NCBI RefSeq assembly: GCF_018070565.1
Contig: NZ_JAGPXL010000014.1
Span: forward strand, 124,001 to 188,000
Source of the DNA: Streptomyces sp. B93
GTDB lineage: Bacteria; Actinomycetota; Actinomycetes; Streptomycetales; Streptomycetaceae
Length of the DNA stretch: 64,000 bases
Direction of reading: 5' to 3'
Shown here: piece after piece, positions 8,216-17,051 of the stretch
How positions within the stretch are numbered: the stretch's first letter is position 1
Layout: each line of letters starts with the position of its first letter
Translations under genes and position numbers: made by a program
Notes under the pieces: model-generated
Databases searched by the model: none
Told to the model about the DNA's origin: nothing
Seen by the model: the letters and a program-made list of their open reading frames with translations, nothing else

Positions 8216-9166
8216 ATGGCGTACGACCTGATCACGATGGGGCGGATCGGGGTGGACCTGTACCCGTTGCAGACGGGCGTTCCGCTCCCGCGGGTGACGT
8301 CCTTCGGCAAGTTCCTCGGCGGTTCGGCGACGAACGTGGCGGTCGCCGCCGCCCGACTCGGCCGCCGTACGGCGGTGGTCACCCGCACCGGCGACGACCC
8401 GTTCGGGACCTATCTCCACGAGGCCCTGCGCGGCTTCGGCGTCGACGACCGCTGGGTCACCCCGGTCGCCGGACTGCCCACCCCGGTCACCTTCTGCGAG
8501 GTGTTCCCGCCGGACGACTTCCCGCTCTACTTCTACCGGCGGCCCAAGGCGCCGGACCTGGAGATCGCCGCCGACGACCTCGACCTGGACGCCGTCCGGG
8601 AGGCGGGGATCTTCTGGGTCACCGGCACCGGCCTGAGCGAGGAGCCCAGCCGCACCGCCACCCTCGCGGCGCTCGCGCACCGCGCGAAGTCCGGCACGAC
8701 GGTGTTCGACCTCGACTGGCGCCCGATGTTCTGGAGCGACCCGGAGACGGCCCGCCCGTTCTACGCCGAGGCCCTGCGCCACACCACCGTCGCGGTCGGC
8801 AACCTCGACGAGGTGGAGATCGCCACCGGCCTGCGCGACCCGCACGCCGCCGCCCGCGCCCTGCTCGCCGCCGGGGTGGAACTGGCCGTCGTCAAACAGG
8901 GCCCCAAGGGCGTCCTCGCCGTCAGCGCCGACGGTGAGAGCGCCGAGGTCCCGCCGCTGCCCGTGACCGTCCTCAACGGACTCGGTGCCGGGGACGCCTT
9001 CGGCGGCTCCCTCTGCCACGGCCTGCTGAGCGGCTGGAGCCTGGAGCGGACCATGCGGCACGCCAACGCCGCCGGAGCCATCGTCGCCTCCCGCCTGGAG
9101 TGCTCGTCGGCGATGCCGACCCCGGACGAGGTCGAGGCCGCGCTCGCCGCGGGAGAGGTCCGATGA
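8216..9166 (+). CDS. iolC: 5-dehydro-2-deoxygluconokinase (PfkB family)
   Basis: Phosphorylates 5-dehydro-2-deoxy-D-gluconate (DKG) at C6 in myo-inositol catabolism. The 316-residue protein has the PfkB N-terminal signature FGKFLGGSATNVAVAAARLG and the C-terminal signature NGLGAGDAFGGS, whose Asp is the catalytic base. The ATG at 8216 is preceded by GAAGGGGACTCG; an upstream in-frame ATG at 8180 lacks a ribosome site. It is the first gene of a tightly packed five-gene operon and overlaps the next gene by ATGA. The downstream iolB and iolD fix the assignment. Confidence 0.93.
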   Translation: MAYDLITMGRIGVDLYPLQTGVPLPRVTSFGKFLGGSATNVAVAAARLGRRTAVVTRTGDDPFGTYLHEALRGFGVDDRWVTPVAGLPTPVTFCEVFPPDDFPLYFYRRPKAPDLEIAADDLDLDAVREAGIFWVTGTGLSEEPSRTATLAALAHRAKSGTTVFDLDWRPMFWSDPETARPFYAEALRHTTVAVGNLDEVEIATGLRDPHAAARALLAAGVELAVVKQGPKGVLAVSADGESAEVPPLPVTVLNGLGAGDAFGGSLCHGLLSGWSLERTMRHANAAGAIVASRLECSSAMPTPDEVEAALAAGEVR

Positions 9167-10053
9167 GCGTCGACATCGCGGACCTGGTCCGCACCCGTAC
9201 CCGCCACCCGGAGGCCATCGCCGAGGCCGCCGCCCGCCGCCCGCGCCGCCCGCTGCTCGGCGCGAGCGACCGTCTGATGATCGTCGCCGCCGATCACCCG
9301 GCCCGGGGCGCGCTAGGCGTCGGCGACCGCAAGTTCGCCATGGCCAACCGCGCCGACCTGCTCGAACGCCTCTGCCTCGCGCTGTCGCGCCCCGGTGTGG
9401 ACGGCGTCCTCGCCACCGCCGACATCCTCGACGACCTGCTGCTGCTCGGCGCCCTCGACCACAAGGTGGTCATGGGCTCGATGAACCGCGGCGGACTTCA
9501 GGGCGCCGCCTTCGAACTCGACGACCGCTTCACCGGCCACCGCCCCGAGGACATCCAGCGGCTCGGTTTCGACGCGGGCAAGCTGCTGCTCCGTATCGAC
9601 TACAGCGACCCCGGCTCGCTGACCACGCTGGAGGCCACCGCCCGCGCGGTCGACGCGATGGCGGCGCGCAGGCTGCCGGTCTTCGTGGAGCCGTTCATCT
9701 CCCGCCGCGACGATCGGGGGCGGCTGCGCAACGACCTGTCCGCCGACGCCGTCACCCGGTCCATCGCCATAGCCTCCGGACTCGGCGGCAGCTCGGCGTA
9801 CACCTGGCTGAAGGTGCCGGTGACCGACAACCCTGACGACATGGCCCGGGTGATGGAGACCTCGACCCTGCCCGCCGTGCTGCTCGGCGGCGACGTCGGC
9901 GACAAGCCGGACGACCAGGCGGGGGCGTACGAGAAGTGGCGTGGCGCGCTCCAGCTGCCCACCGTGCGGGGGCTGGTGGTGGGCCGCTCGTTGCTGTATC
10001 CGGCGGACGGTGATGTGGCCGCCGCCGTGGACACCGCCGTCGGACTGCTGTGA
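9163..10053 (+). CDS. Cgl0159-type (beta/alpha)8 aldolase of inositol catabolism
   Basis: A 296-residue TIM-barrel protein like the deoxyribose-phosphate-aldolase-related Cgl0159 of the Corynebacterium glutamicum inositol cluster. Visible landmarks are RLMIVAADHPARGALGV near the N-terminus, the barrel strand GKLLLRIDYSD, PVFVEPFISRR, and TWLKVPVT with a Lys that could form a Schiff base. In this position it probably cleaves 6-phospho-DKG into dihydroxyacetone phosphate and malonate semialdehyde, replacing IolJ; that role is inferred from context. The ATG overlaps the iolC stop (ATGA), and iolB follows 8 bases later. Confidence 0.85.
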   Translation: MSVDIADLVRTRTRHPEAIAEAAARRPRRPLLGASDRLMIVAADHPARGALGVGDRKFAMANRADLLERLCLALSRPGVDGVLATADILDDLLLLGALDHKVVMGSMNRGGLQGAAFELDDRFTGHRPEDIQRLGFDAGKLLLRIDYSDPGSLTTLEATARAVDAMAARRLPVFVEPFISRRDDRGRLRNDLSADAVTRSIAIASGLGGSSAYTWLKVPVTDNPDDMARVMETSTLPAVLLGGDVGDKPDDQAGAYEKWRGALQLPTVRGLVVGRSLLYPADGDVAAAVDTAVGLL

Positions 10054-10060
10054 GGGCCGT

Positions 10061-10873
10061 ATGAGCCAGGAGTTGTACATTCCGAGGGGCGCCGCCGAGA
10101 GCGCCGGGTACGTGCTCGACATCGATCCCGAGCGGGCCGGTTGGGGATACGGCGCCCTGCGGATCGTGGAGCTGGCGCCGGGTGGCGGCCACGCCTTCGC
10201 CGCCGGGGACAGTGAGTGGATCGTGCTGCCCCTCAATGGTGGTTGTACGGTGCAGGTAAGTGATCAGGTGTTTGAACTCCTGGGCCGGGAGAACGTGTTC
10301 GCGTCGGCATCCGACTTCGTGTACGTGCCCCGGGACGCCCAGGTCCAGATCGCCTCCGACGCGGGAGGCCGCTTCGCCCTGGCAGGAGCGAAGTGCGAGC
10401 GACGACTCCCCGCCCGCCGCGGCCCCGCGTCGGAGGTCCCCGTGGAGGTGCGCGGCAGCGGCGGCTGCGTCCGCCACGTCCGCAACTTCGCCTCCGCCGA
10501 CGCCTTCGAGTGCGACAAGCTCATCGCCGTGGAGGTGATCACCCCGGGCGGCAACTGGTCGTCGTACCCGCCGCACAAGCACGACGAGCACCGGCCCGGC
10601 GAGGAATCCGAGCTGGAGGAGATCTACTACTTCGAGATCGACGGTCCGAACGGCTTCGGGTACCAGCGCGTATTCCCCTCCCGTGAGGGCGGCTCCGACG
10701 TCCTCGCGGAGGTCCGCACCGGCGACGCCGTCCTCGTCCCCGACGGCTGGCACGGCCCGTCGATCGCCCAGCCCGGCCACGACATGTACTACCTGAACGT
10801 CATGGCGGGTCCGGGCGAGACCCGGGAGTGGCGGATCTGTTTCCACCCGGACCACACAGAGGGGTACCGATGA
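10061..10873 (+). CDS. iolB: 5-deoxy-glucuronate isomerase
   Basis: Converts 5-deoxy-D-glucuronate to DKG in the inositol pathway. The 270-residue protein is a bicupin. The metal-binding cupin motif is SSYPPHKHDEHRPGEESELEE, recognised by its HKH and downstream Glu residues (residues about 165-185), and a second cupin segment is DGWHGPSIAQPGHDMYYLNV. The length matches known IolB proteins. The ATG at 10061 is chosen because it lies just after the preceding stop, although its ribosome site is weak, which suggests translational coupling. It overlaps iolD by ATGA. Confidence 0.95.
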   Translation: MSQELYIPRGAAESAGYVLDIDPERAGWGYGALRIVELAPGGGHAFAAGDSEWIVLPLNGGCTVQVSDQVFELLGRENVFASASDFVYVPRDAQVQIASDAGGRFALAGAKCERRLPARRGPASEVPVEVRGSGGCVRHVRNFASADAFECDKLIAVEVITPGGNWSSYPPHKHDEHRPGEESELEEIYYFEIDGPNGFGYQRVFPSREGGSDVLAEVRTGDAVLVPDGWHGPSIAQPGHDMYYLNVMAGPGETREWRICFHPDHTEGYR

Positions 10874-12753
10874 CGACGACCAGGCTCACCGTCGCGCAGG
10901 CGCTCGTCCGCTTCCTGTCCGCCCAGTACACCGAGCGCGACGGTGTACGCCGGCGGCTGATCGGCGCCACCTGGGGCATCTTCGGCCACGGCAACGTCGC
11001 CGGGATCGGCCAGGCGCTCGTCGAGTACGGCGACGTGATGCCGTACCACCAGGGCCGCAACGAACAGGCCATGGTGCACGCGGCGGTCGGCTACGCCCGC
11101 CAGTCCAACCGCCTGTCCACGCACGCGGTGACCACCTCCATCGGCCCGGGCGCCACCAACCTCGTCACCGGCGCCGCCCTCGCCACCATCAACCACCTCC
11201 CGGTCCTCCTGCTCCCCGGCGACGTCTTCGCCGCCCGCCCCGCCGACCCAGTGCTCCAGCAGCTGGAGGTGCCGTACGCGGGCGATGTGTCGGTCAACGA
11301 CTGTCTGCGCCCGGTGTCGAGGTACTTTGACCGCGTCACCCGCCCGGAAGCCCTGATTCCGGCCGCGCTCGCCGCCATGCGCGTCCTCACCGACCCCGTG
11401 GAGACCGGCGCCGTCACCCTCGCCCTCCCGCAGGACGTCCAGGCCGAGGCGTACGACTGGCCCGACGACTTCTTCACCGACCGCACCTGGGTGATCAGGC
11501 GGCCGGGCGCCGACCCCACCGAACTCGCCGAGGCGGTCACCGCGATCCGCGCCGCCCGCCGCCCCCTGATCGTCGCGGGCGGCGGCGTCCATCACAGCCG
11601 CGCCGAGGAAGCCCTCGCCGAGTTCGCCGAGACCACCGGCATCCCCGTCGCCGCCACCCAGGCGGGCAAGGGCTCCCTCGCCTACGACCATCCGCAGGAC
11701 GTCGGCGGCATCGGCCACACCGGCACCGCCACCGCCGACGAACTCGCCCGCACCGCCGACCTGGTGATCGGCGTCGGCACCCGCTGGACCGACTTCACCA
11801 CCGCCTCGAACACCCTGTTCGCCGCGCCCGGCGTCCGCTTCCTCAACCTCAACATCACCCCCTTCGACGGCCACAAGATGGCGGGCCTGCCCCTGGTCGC
11901 GGACGCCCGCAGCGGCCTGACCGAACTCACCGACGCCCTCCGCCTGCACGGCCACCGCGTCCCCGACGCCTACGCCGACGAGTACACCGAGGACAAGGAG
12001 CGCTGGGAACAGCGCGTCGACGCCTGCTACGAGGCCGACGAACCGGACGTACGGCGGCCCACCCAGCCGCAGGTCCTCGGCGCCCTGGACGCCCTCGTCG
12101 ACGAGACCGACATCATCATCAACGCGGCCGGTTCCCTCCCCGGCGACCTGCACAAACTCTGGCGCACCCGGTCCCGCGACCAGTACCACCTGGAGTACGG
12201 CTACTCCTGCATGGGCTACGAGATCCCCGCCGCCATCGGAGTGAAGCTCGCCGTGCCCGACCGCCCCGTGTGGGCGCTGGTCGGCGACGGCACCTATCTG
12301 ATGATGCCGACGGAGATCGTCACCGCCGTACAGGAGGGCATCGCCATCAAGATCCTGCTCGTCCAGAACCACGGCTACGCCTCCATCGGCGGCCTCTCCG
12401 AGTCCGTCGGCGGCGAGCGCTTCGGCACCGCCTACCGCTTCCCGGCCGACGACGGCGGCTACACCGGCGCCCCGCTCCCCGTCGACCTCGCCGCCAACGC
12501 CGCCAGCCTCGGCATGCGGGTGCTGCGCGCCCGGACCGTGCGCGACCTGCGCGCCGCGCTCGCCGAGGCGCGGGCCGCCGACACTCCCACATGTGTCTAC
12601 GTGGAGACCGAAACGGCAGACACAGTGTCGGGCGCGCCCCCGGCGCAGGCCTGGTGGGATGTACCCGTGGCCGAGACCGCGACCAGGCCGTCCGCGGTCA
12701 AGGCACGTGAGCTGTACGAACGGCACGTCTCCACCCGACGCCGCCATCTGTGA
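10870..12753 (+). CDS. iolD: 3D-(3,5/4)-trihydroxycyclohexane-1,2-dione hydrolase (ThDP-dependent)
   Basis: Hydrolytically opens the ring of trihydroxycyclohexane-1,2-dione to give 5-deoxy-glucuronate. The 627-residue protein has the three-domain layout of thiamine-diphosphate enzymes: a Pyr domain with GIFGHGNVAGIGQAL and the catalytic-Glu region YHQGRNEQAM, a central domain, and a PP domain with the cofactor motif LVGDGTYLMMPTE ending around VQNHGYASIGGL. Length and motifs are normal for IolD. Its ATG overlaps the iolB stop, and the mmsA-like gene follows 14 bases downstream. Confidence 0.95.
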   Translation: MTTTRLTVAQALVRFLSAQYTERDGVRRRLIGATWGIFGHGNVAGIGQALVEYGDVMPYHQGRNEQAMVHAAVGYARQSNRLSTHAVTTSIGPGATNLVTGAALATINHLPVLLLPGDVFAARPADPVLQQLEVPYAGDVSVNDCLRPVSRYFDRVTRPEALIPAALAAMRVLTDPVETGAVTLALPQDVQAEAYDWPDDFFTDRTWVIRRPGADPTELAEAVTAIRAARRPLIVAGGGVHHSRAEEALAEFAETTGIPVAATQAGKGSLAYDHPQDVGGIGHTGTATADELARTADLVIGVGTRWTDFTTASNTLFAAPGVRFLNLNITPFDGHKMAGLPLVADARSGLTELTDALRLHGHRVPDAYADEYTEDKERWEQRVDACYEADEPDVRRPTQPQVLGALDALVDETDIIINAAGSLPGDLHKLWRTRSRDQYHLEYGYSCMGYEIPAAIGVKLAVPDRPVWALVGDGTYLMMPTEIVTAVQEGIAIKILLVQNHGYASIGGLSESVGGERFGTAYRFPADDGGYTGAPLPVDLAANAASLGMRVLRARTVRDLRAALAEARAADTPTCVYVETETADTVSGAPPAQAWWDVPVAETATRPSAVKARELYERHVSTRRRHL

Positions 12754-12767
12754 AGGAGCAACCGGTC

Positions 12768-14270
12768 ATGACGAAGATCGTCAACCACTGGATCGGCGGC
12801 AAGACCGTCGACGGCACGTCGGGCACCTACGGCCCGGTCACCGACCCGGCCACCGGCCAGGTCACCACGAAGGTCGCCTTCGCCTCGGCCGACGAGGTGG
12901 ACGCCGCGGTCGCCGCCGCCAAGGACGCCTACGTCACCTGGGGCCAGTCCTCGCTGGCCCAGCGCACCTCGATCCTGTTCAGGTTCCGGGCGCTGCTGGA
13001 CGACCACCGCGACGAGATCGCCGAGCTGATCACCGCCGAGCACGGCAAGGTGCACTCCGACGCCCTCGGCGAGGTGGCGCGCGGACTGGAGATCGTCGAC
13101 CTGGCGTGCGGGATCAGCGTGCAGCTGAAGGGCGAGCTGTCGACGCAGGTCGCCAGCCGCGTCGACGTGGCCGCGATCCGGCAGCCGCTGGGCGTCGTCG
13201 CGGGCATCACGCCGTTCAACTTCCCGGCGATGGTGCCGATGTGGATGTTCCCGCTGGCCATCGCCTGCGGCAACACCTTCGTCCTCAAGCCCAGCGAGAA
13301 GGACCCGTCGGCGTCCGTCCGCCTCGCCGAACTGCTCGCGGAGGCGGGCCTGCCGGACGGCGTCTTCAACGTGGTGCACGGTGACAAGGTGGCCGTCGAC
13401 CGGCTCCTGGAACACCCCGACGTCAAGGCGGTCTCCTTCGTCGGCTCCACCCCCATCGCCCGCTACATCCACACCACCGCCGCCGCCAACGGCAAGCGCG
13501 TACAGGCCCTCGGCGGCGCCAAGAACCACATGCTGGTCCTGCCCGACGCCGACCTGGACGCGGCGGCCGACGCGGCGGTCTCGGCGGCGTACGGCTCGGC
13601 GGGCGAGCGCTGCATGGCGATCTCCGCGGTGGTCGCGGTCGGCGCGGTCGGCGACGAACTGGTGGCGAAGATCCGCGAGCGCGCCGAGAAGATCAAGATC
13701 GGCCCCGGCACCGACCCCGCCTCCGAGATGGGCCCCCTGATCACCGCCGCCCACCGCGACAAGGTGGCGTCGTACGTGGAAGGCGCCGCGGCCGAGGGCT
13801 GCGAGGTGGTCCTCGACGGCACCGGCTACACGGTCGAGGGCCATGAGGACGGCCACTGGATCGGCATCTCGCTCCTCGACAAGGTCCCGACGACGGCCAA
13901 GGCGTACCAGGACGAGATCTTCGGCCCGGTGCTGTGCGTGCTGCGCGCCAAGACCTACGAGGAGGGCGTGGCGCTCATCAACGCCTCCCCCTTCGGCAAC
14001 GGCACCGCGATCTTCACCCGCGACGGCGGCGCCGCCCGCCGGTTCCAGCTGGAGATCGAGGCGGGCATGGTCGGCGTGAACGTCCCCATCCCGGTCCCCG
14101 TCGGCTACCACTCCTTCGGCGGCTGGAAGGACTCCCTCTTCGGCGACCACCACATCTACGGCAACGACGGCACGCACTTCTACACCCGCGGCAAGGTCGT
14201 CACCACCCGCTGGCCCGACCCGGCCGACGCCCCGGCGGGCGTCGACCTGGGCTTCCCGCGCAACCACTGA
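12768..14270 (+). CDS. iolA: CoA-acylating (methyl)malonate-semialdehyde dehydrogenase
   Basis: Converts malonate semialdehyde to acetyl-CoA (and methylmalonate semialdehyde to propionyl-CoA), the last step of inositol catabolism. It is a 500-residue aldehyde dehydrogenase with GITPFNFPAMVPMWMFPLA (cofactor site), FVGSTPIARYIH, the catalytic cysteine in GSAGERCMAIS, and the Glu region LGGAKNHMLVLPDAD, in which the usual Glu is replaced by Asn-His as in MmsA-type CoA-dependent enzymes. The ATG at 12768 has AAGGAG nine bases upstream. iolE, iolG and iolH are absent from the window, so the pathway's first steps must be encoded elsewhere. Confidence 0.93.
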   Translation: MTKIVNHWIGGKTVDGTSGTYGPVTDPATGQVTTKVAFASADEVDAAVAAAKDAYVTWGQSSLAQRTSILFRFRALLDDHRDEIAELITAEHGKVHSDALGEVARGLEIVDLACGISVQLKGELSTQVASRVDVAAIRQPLGVVAGITPFNFPAMVPMWMFPLAIACGNTFVLKPSEKDPSASVRLAELLAEAGLPDGVFNVVHGDKVAVDRLLEHPDVKAVSFVGSTPIARYIHTTAAANGKRVQALGGAKNHMLVLPDADLDAAADAAVSAAYGSAGERCMAISAVVAVGAVGDELVAKIRERAEKIKIGPGTDPASEMGPLITAAHRDKVASYVEGAAAEGCEVVLDGTGYTVEGHEDGHWIGISLLDKVPTTAKAYQDEIFGPVLCVLRAKTYEEGVALINASPFGNGTAIFTRDGGAARRFQLEIEAGMVGVNVPIPVPVGYHSFGGWKDSLFGDHHIYGNDGTHFYTRGKVVTTRWPDPADAPAGVDLGFPRNH

Positions 14271-14284
14271 CCCGGGCGCGTTCC

Positions 14285-14324
14285 GCCGCCCCCGTGTACC
14301 GCAGCCGTGGTACGCGGGGGCGGC
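14285..14324 (+). terminator. Hairpin terminator after the iol operon
   Basis: A 16-bp stem (14285-14300 with 14309-14324, one G-T pair) and 8-base loop lie just after the last iol gene. There is no T-run, as is common in Streptomyces, where long GC-rich stems serve as terminators. Confidence 0.75.
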
Positions 14325-14402
14325 GCCGTACGCCCGTGGGAGGTCAGGGGGTTCCGACCGGGGTCTGCATCGGTTGTCGGTGGCGGCCCGTACCGTTGAC
14401 GC

Positions 14403-17051
14403 ATGGATCTTCGACTGCCCGGACTGCGAGGGCCACGCGGGCCACGGCGGCTGCTCGCCGCACTGGCCACCGTGGCCGTCCTCGCCGGTGCCGGTACGTG
14501 GACGGCCGTCGCCTCCGACGAGGCGCCCGCGGTACACCGCGCCGACCGGGTGCTGAGCGTGGGCGACGGAGTGCGCGTCGACACCTCGTACTTCACCTCC
14601 ACCGACGCCGGACGCCGCCCCGCCGTACTGCTGGGCCACGGCTTCGGCGGCAGCAAGGACGACGTCCGCGAACAGGCCGAGGACCTCGCCCGGGACGGCT
14701 ACGCGGTGCTGACCTGGTCGGCCCGCGGCTTCGGCCGCTCCACCGGAAAGATCGGGCTGAACGACCCGCAGGGGGAGGTCGCCGACGTCTCCCAGCTCAT
14801 CGACTGGCTCGCCCAGCGGCCCGAGGTGCGCCTCGACAGGCCCGGCGACCCGCGCGTGGGCGTCGCGGGAGCCTCGTACGGCGGCGCCATCGCCCTGCTC
14901 TCCGCCGGGTACGACGGCCGGGTGGACGCCATCGCCCCGGCCATCACCTACTGGAACCTCGCCGACGCGCTGTTCCCGAACGGCGTGTTCAAGAAGCTGT
15001 GGGCGGGCATCTTCGTCAACTCCGGCGGCGGCTGCGACAAGTTCGAGCCCCGGCTGTGCGCGATGTACGAACGGGTCGCCGAGTCCGGCACCCCGGACCC
15101 CGAGGCCCGCGCGCTCCTCGAAGAGCGCTCGCCGTCCGCCGTCGCCGACCTCATCGACGTGCCCACCCTGCTGGTGCAGGGCCAGTCCGACTCCCTGTTC
15201 CCGCTCGGCCAGGCCGACGCGGCGGCCAAGGCGATCCGCGCCAACGGCGCCCCGGTCGACGTCGACTGGATCGCGGGCGGACATGACGGCGGCGACCCGG
15301 AGAGCGACCGGGTGCGCGCCCGGACCACCTCCTGGTTCGACCGCTACCTCAAGGACGACAAGGGCGCCGACACCGGCCCCGCCTTCCGCGTCACCCGCAC
15401 CGGAGGCGTCGACTCCACCGACGGCCAGGCGCTGCTGCGGGGCGCGAGCGCCGACACCTACCCCGGCCTGGACAGCGGACGGCGGAGTATCGCCCTCACC
15501 GGCCGCGAACAGAGCGTCGACAACCCGCCCGGCGGCGCCCCGCCCGCCGTCTCCGCCCTCCCCGGACTCGGCGGCTCCGGCGGACTCGCCCAGCTGTCCT
15601 CCCTCGGCATCGGCGTCTCCCTCGACTTCCCCGGCCAGTTCGCGCGCTTCGAGTCGGCGCCCCTCGACCGCGACCTGCGCATCACCGGCTCCCCGACCGC
15701 GACCGTCCACATCGAGTCCACCAGCGACGACGCCGTGCTCTTCGGCAAGGTGTACGACGTCGGCCCGGACGGCACCCAGCAGGTGCTGCCCTCCCAGCTC
15801 GTCACCCCGGTACGGATCGAGGACGCCAAGGCGGGCAAGGACGTCACCCTGACACTCCCCGCCATCGACCACGAGGTGGAGAAGGGCCACCGCCTCCGCC
15901 TGGTCCTCGCCTCCACCGACCTCGGCTACGCCTCCCCGGCCGCCCCGGCGACGTACAAGGTGTCCCTCAAGGGCGACCTCCAGGTGCCCACCGCACCCGG
16001 TGTGACCACCGCCGCCGCCCCGCTCCCGGCGTGGGTGTGGTGGCTGCCGCTCGCCGCCGCCGTCCTCGCCGTGGCCCTGCTGGTCACCGGCCGCCGCCGC
16101 ACCACGACCCCCGCCCCGGACCCCGCGCTCGCCGACGTGCCGCTGCGGATCACCGACCTGAGCAAGCGGTACGCCAAGTCGGCGGACCGGTACGCGGTCC
16201 GGGACCTCTCCTTCACCGTCGAGAAGGGCCAGGTCCTCGGACTCCTCGGGCCGAACGGCGCGGGCAAGACGACCACCCTGCGCATGCTGATGGGCCTGAT
16301 CCAGCCGGACGGCGGCGAGATCCGCGTCTTCGGCCACGCCATCCGGCCGGGCGCGCCCGTCCTGTCCCGGGTCGGCGCCTTCGTCGAGGGCGCGGGCTTC
16401 CTGCCGCACCTGTCCGGCCGGGAGAACCTGGAGCTGTACTGGCGGGCCACCGGCCGCCCGCCCGAGGACGCCCACCTGGACGAGGCCCTGGAGATCGCGG
16501 GCCTCGGCGACGCGCTCGCCCGCGCGGTGCGCACCTACTCCCAGGGCATGCGCCAGCGCCTCGCCATCGCCCAGGCCATGCTCGGCCTGCCCGACCTGCT
16601 GATCCTCGACGAACCGACCAACGGCCTCGACCCGCCCCAGATCCGCGAGATGCGCGAGGTGATGATCCGGTACGCGGCGGGCGGCCGCACGGTCATCGTC
16701 TCCAGCCACCTCCTCGCGGAGGTCGAGCAGTCCTGCACACACCTCGTGGTCATGGACCGGGGCAGGCTGGTGCAGGCGGGCCCCGTCGCCGAGATCATCG
16801 GCTCCGGCGACACCCTGCTCGTCGGCACCGTCACCCCCGTCGACGAACCCGTCGTCGAGAAGATCGCCGCACTGCCCGGCGTCGCCTCGGCGGTCCGCGC
16901 CGACGACGGACTCCTCATCCGCCTGGACGCCGACGGCAGCCCCGCCCGCCTGGTGACCGAACTGGTCCGGCTGGAGGTGCCCGTCACCTCGATGGGCCCG
17001 CACCGCCGCCTCGAGGACGCCTTCCTCACCCTGATCGGAGGATCGGCATGA
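14403..17051 (+). CDS. Fusion of secreted S15-like alpha/beta hydrolase and ABC transporter ATPase
   Basis: An 882-residue fusion. A hydrophobic signal or anchor segment (residues 17-38) is followed by an alpha/beta-hydrolase domain (about 50-330) with oxyanion motif LLGHGFGGSKDD, nucleophile elbow GVAGASYGGA, acid region QGQSDSLFP and histidine in GGHDGG, like X-Pro dipeptidyl peptidases; then a beta-rich domain (about 420-530) like the S15 C-terminal domain. A second membrane segment (about 540-562) leads to a complete ABC ATPase with Walker A GPNGAGKTTT (about 616), signature YSQGMRQRLA, and Walker B LLILDEPTNGLD. Predicted topology puts the hydrolase outside and the ATPase inside. It overlaps the permease gene by ATGA. 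Confidence 0.85.
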   Translation: MDLRLPGLRGPRGPRRLLAALATVAVLAGAGTWTAVASDEAPAVHRADRVLSVGDGVRVDTSYFTSTDAGRRPAVLLGHGFGGSKDDVREQAEDLARDGYAVLTWSARGFGRSTGKIGLNDPQGEVADVSQLIDWLAQRPEVRLDRPGDPRVGVAGASYGGAIALLSAGYDGRVDAIAPAITYWNLADALFPNGVFKKLWAGIFVNSGGGCDKFEPRLCAMYERVAESGTPDPEARALLEERSPSAVADLIDVPTLLVQGQSDSLFPLGQADAAAKAIRANGAPVDVDWIAGGHDGGDPESDRVRARTTSWFDRYLKDDKGADTGPAFRVTRTGGVDSTDGQALLRGASADTYPGLDSGRRSIALTGREQSVDNPPGGAPPAVSALPGLGGSGGLAQLSSLGIGVSLDFPGQFARFESAPLDRDLRITGSPTATVHIESTSDDAVLFGKVYDVGPDGTQQVLPSQLVTPVRIEDAKAGKDVTLTLPAIDHEVEKGHRLRLVLASTDLGYASPAAPATYKVSLKGDLQVPTAPGVTTAAAPLPAWVWWLPLAAAVLAVALLVTGRRRTTTPAPDPALADVPLRITDLSKRYAKSADRYAVRDLSFTVEKGQVLGLLGPNGAGKTTTLRMLMGLIQPDGGEIRVFGHAIRPGAPVLSRVGAFVEGAGFLPHLSGRENLELYWRATGRPPEDAHLDEALEIAGLGDALARAVRTYSQGMRQRLAIAQAMLGLPDLLILDEPTNGLDPPQIREMREVMIRYAAGGRTVIVSSHLLAEVEQSCTHLVVMDRGRLVQAGPVAEIIGSGDTLLVGTVTPVDEPVVEKIAALPGVASAVRADDGLLIRLDADGSPARLVTELVRLEVPVTSMGPHRRLEDAFLTLIGGSA

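Noticed and set aside
12597..17003. 1468-codon open frame on the minus strand
   Set aside because: Antisense to iolA and the hydrolase/ABC gene; composition is Gly/Asp/Val-biased without any domain motif.
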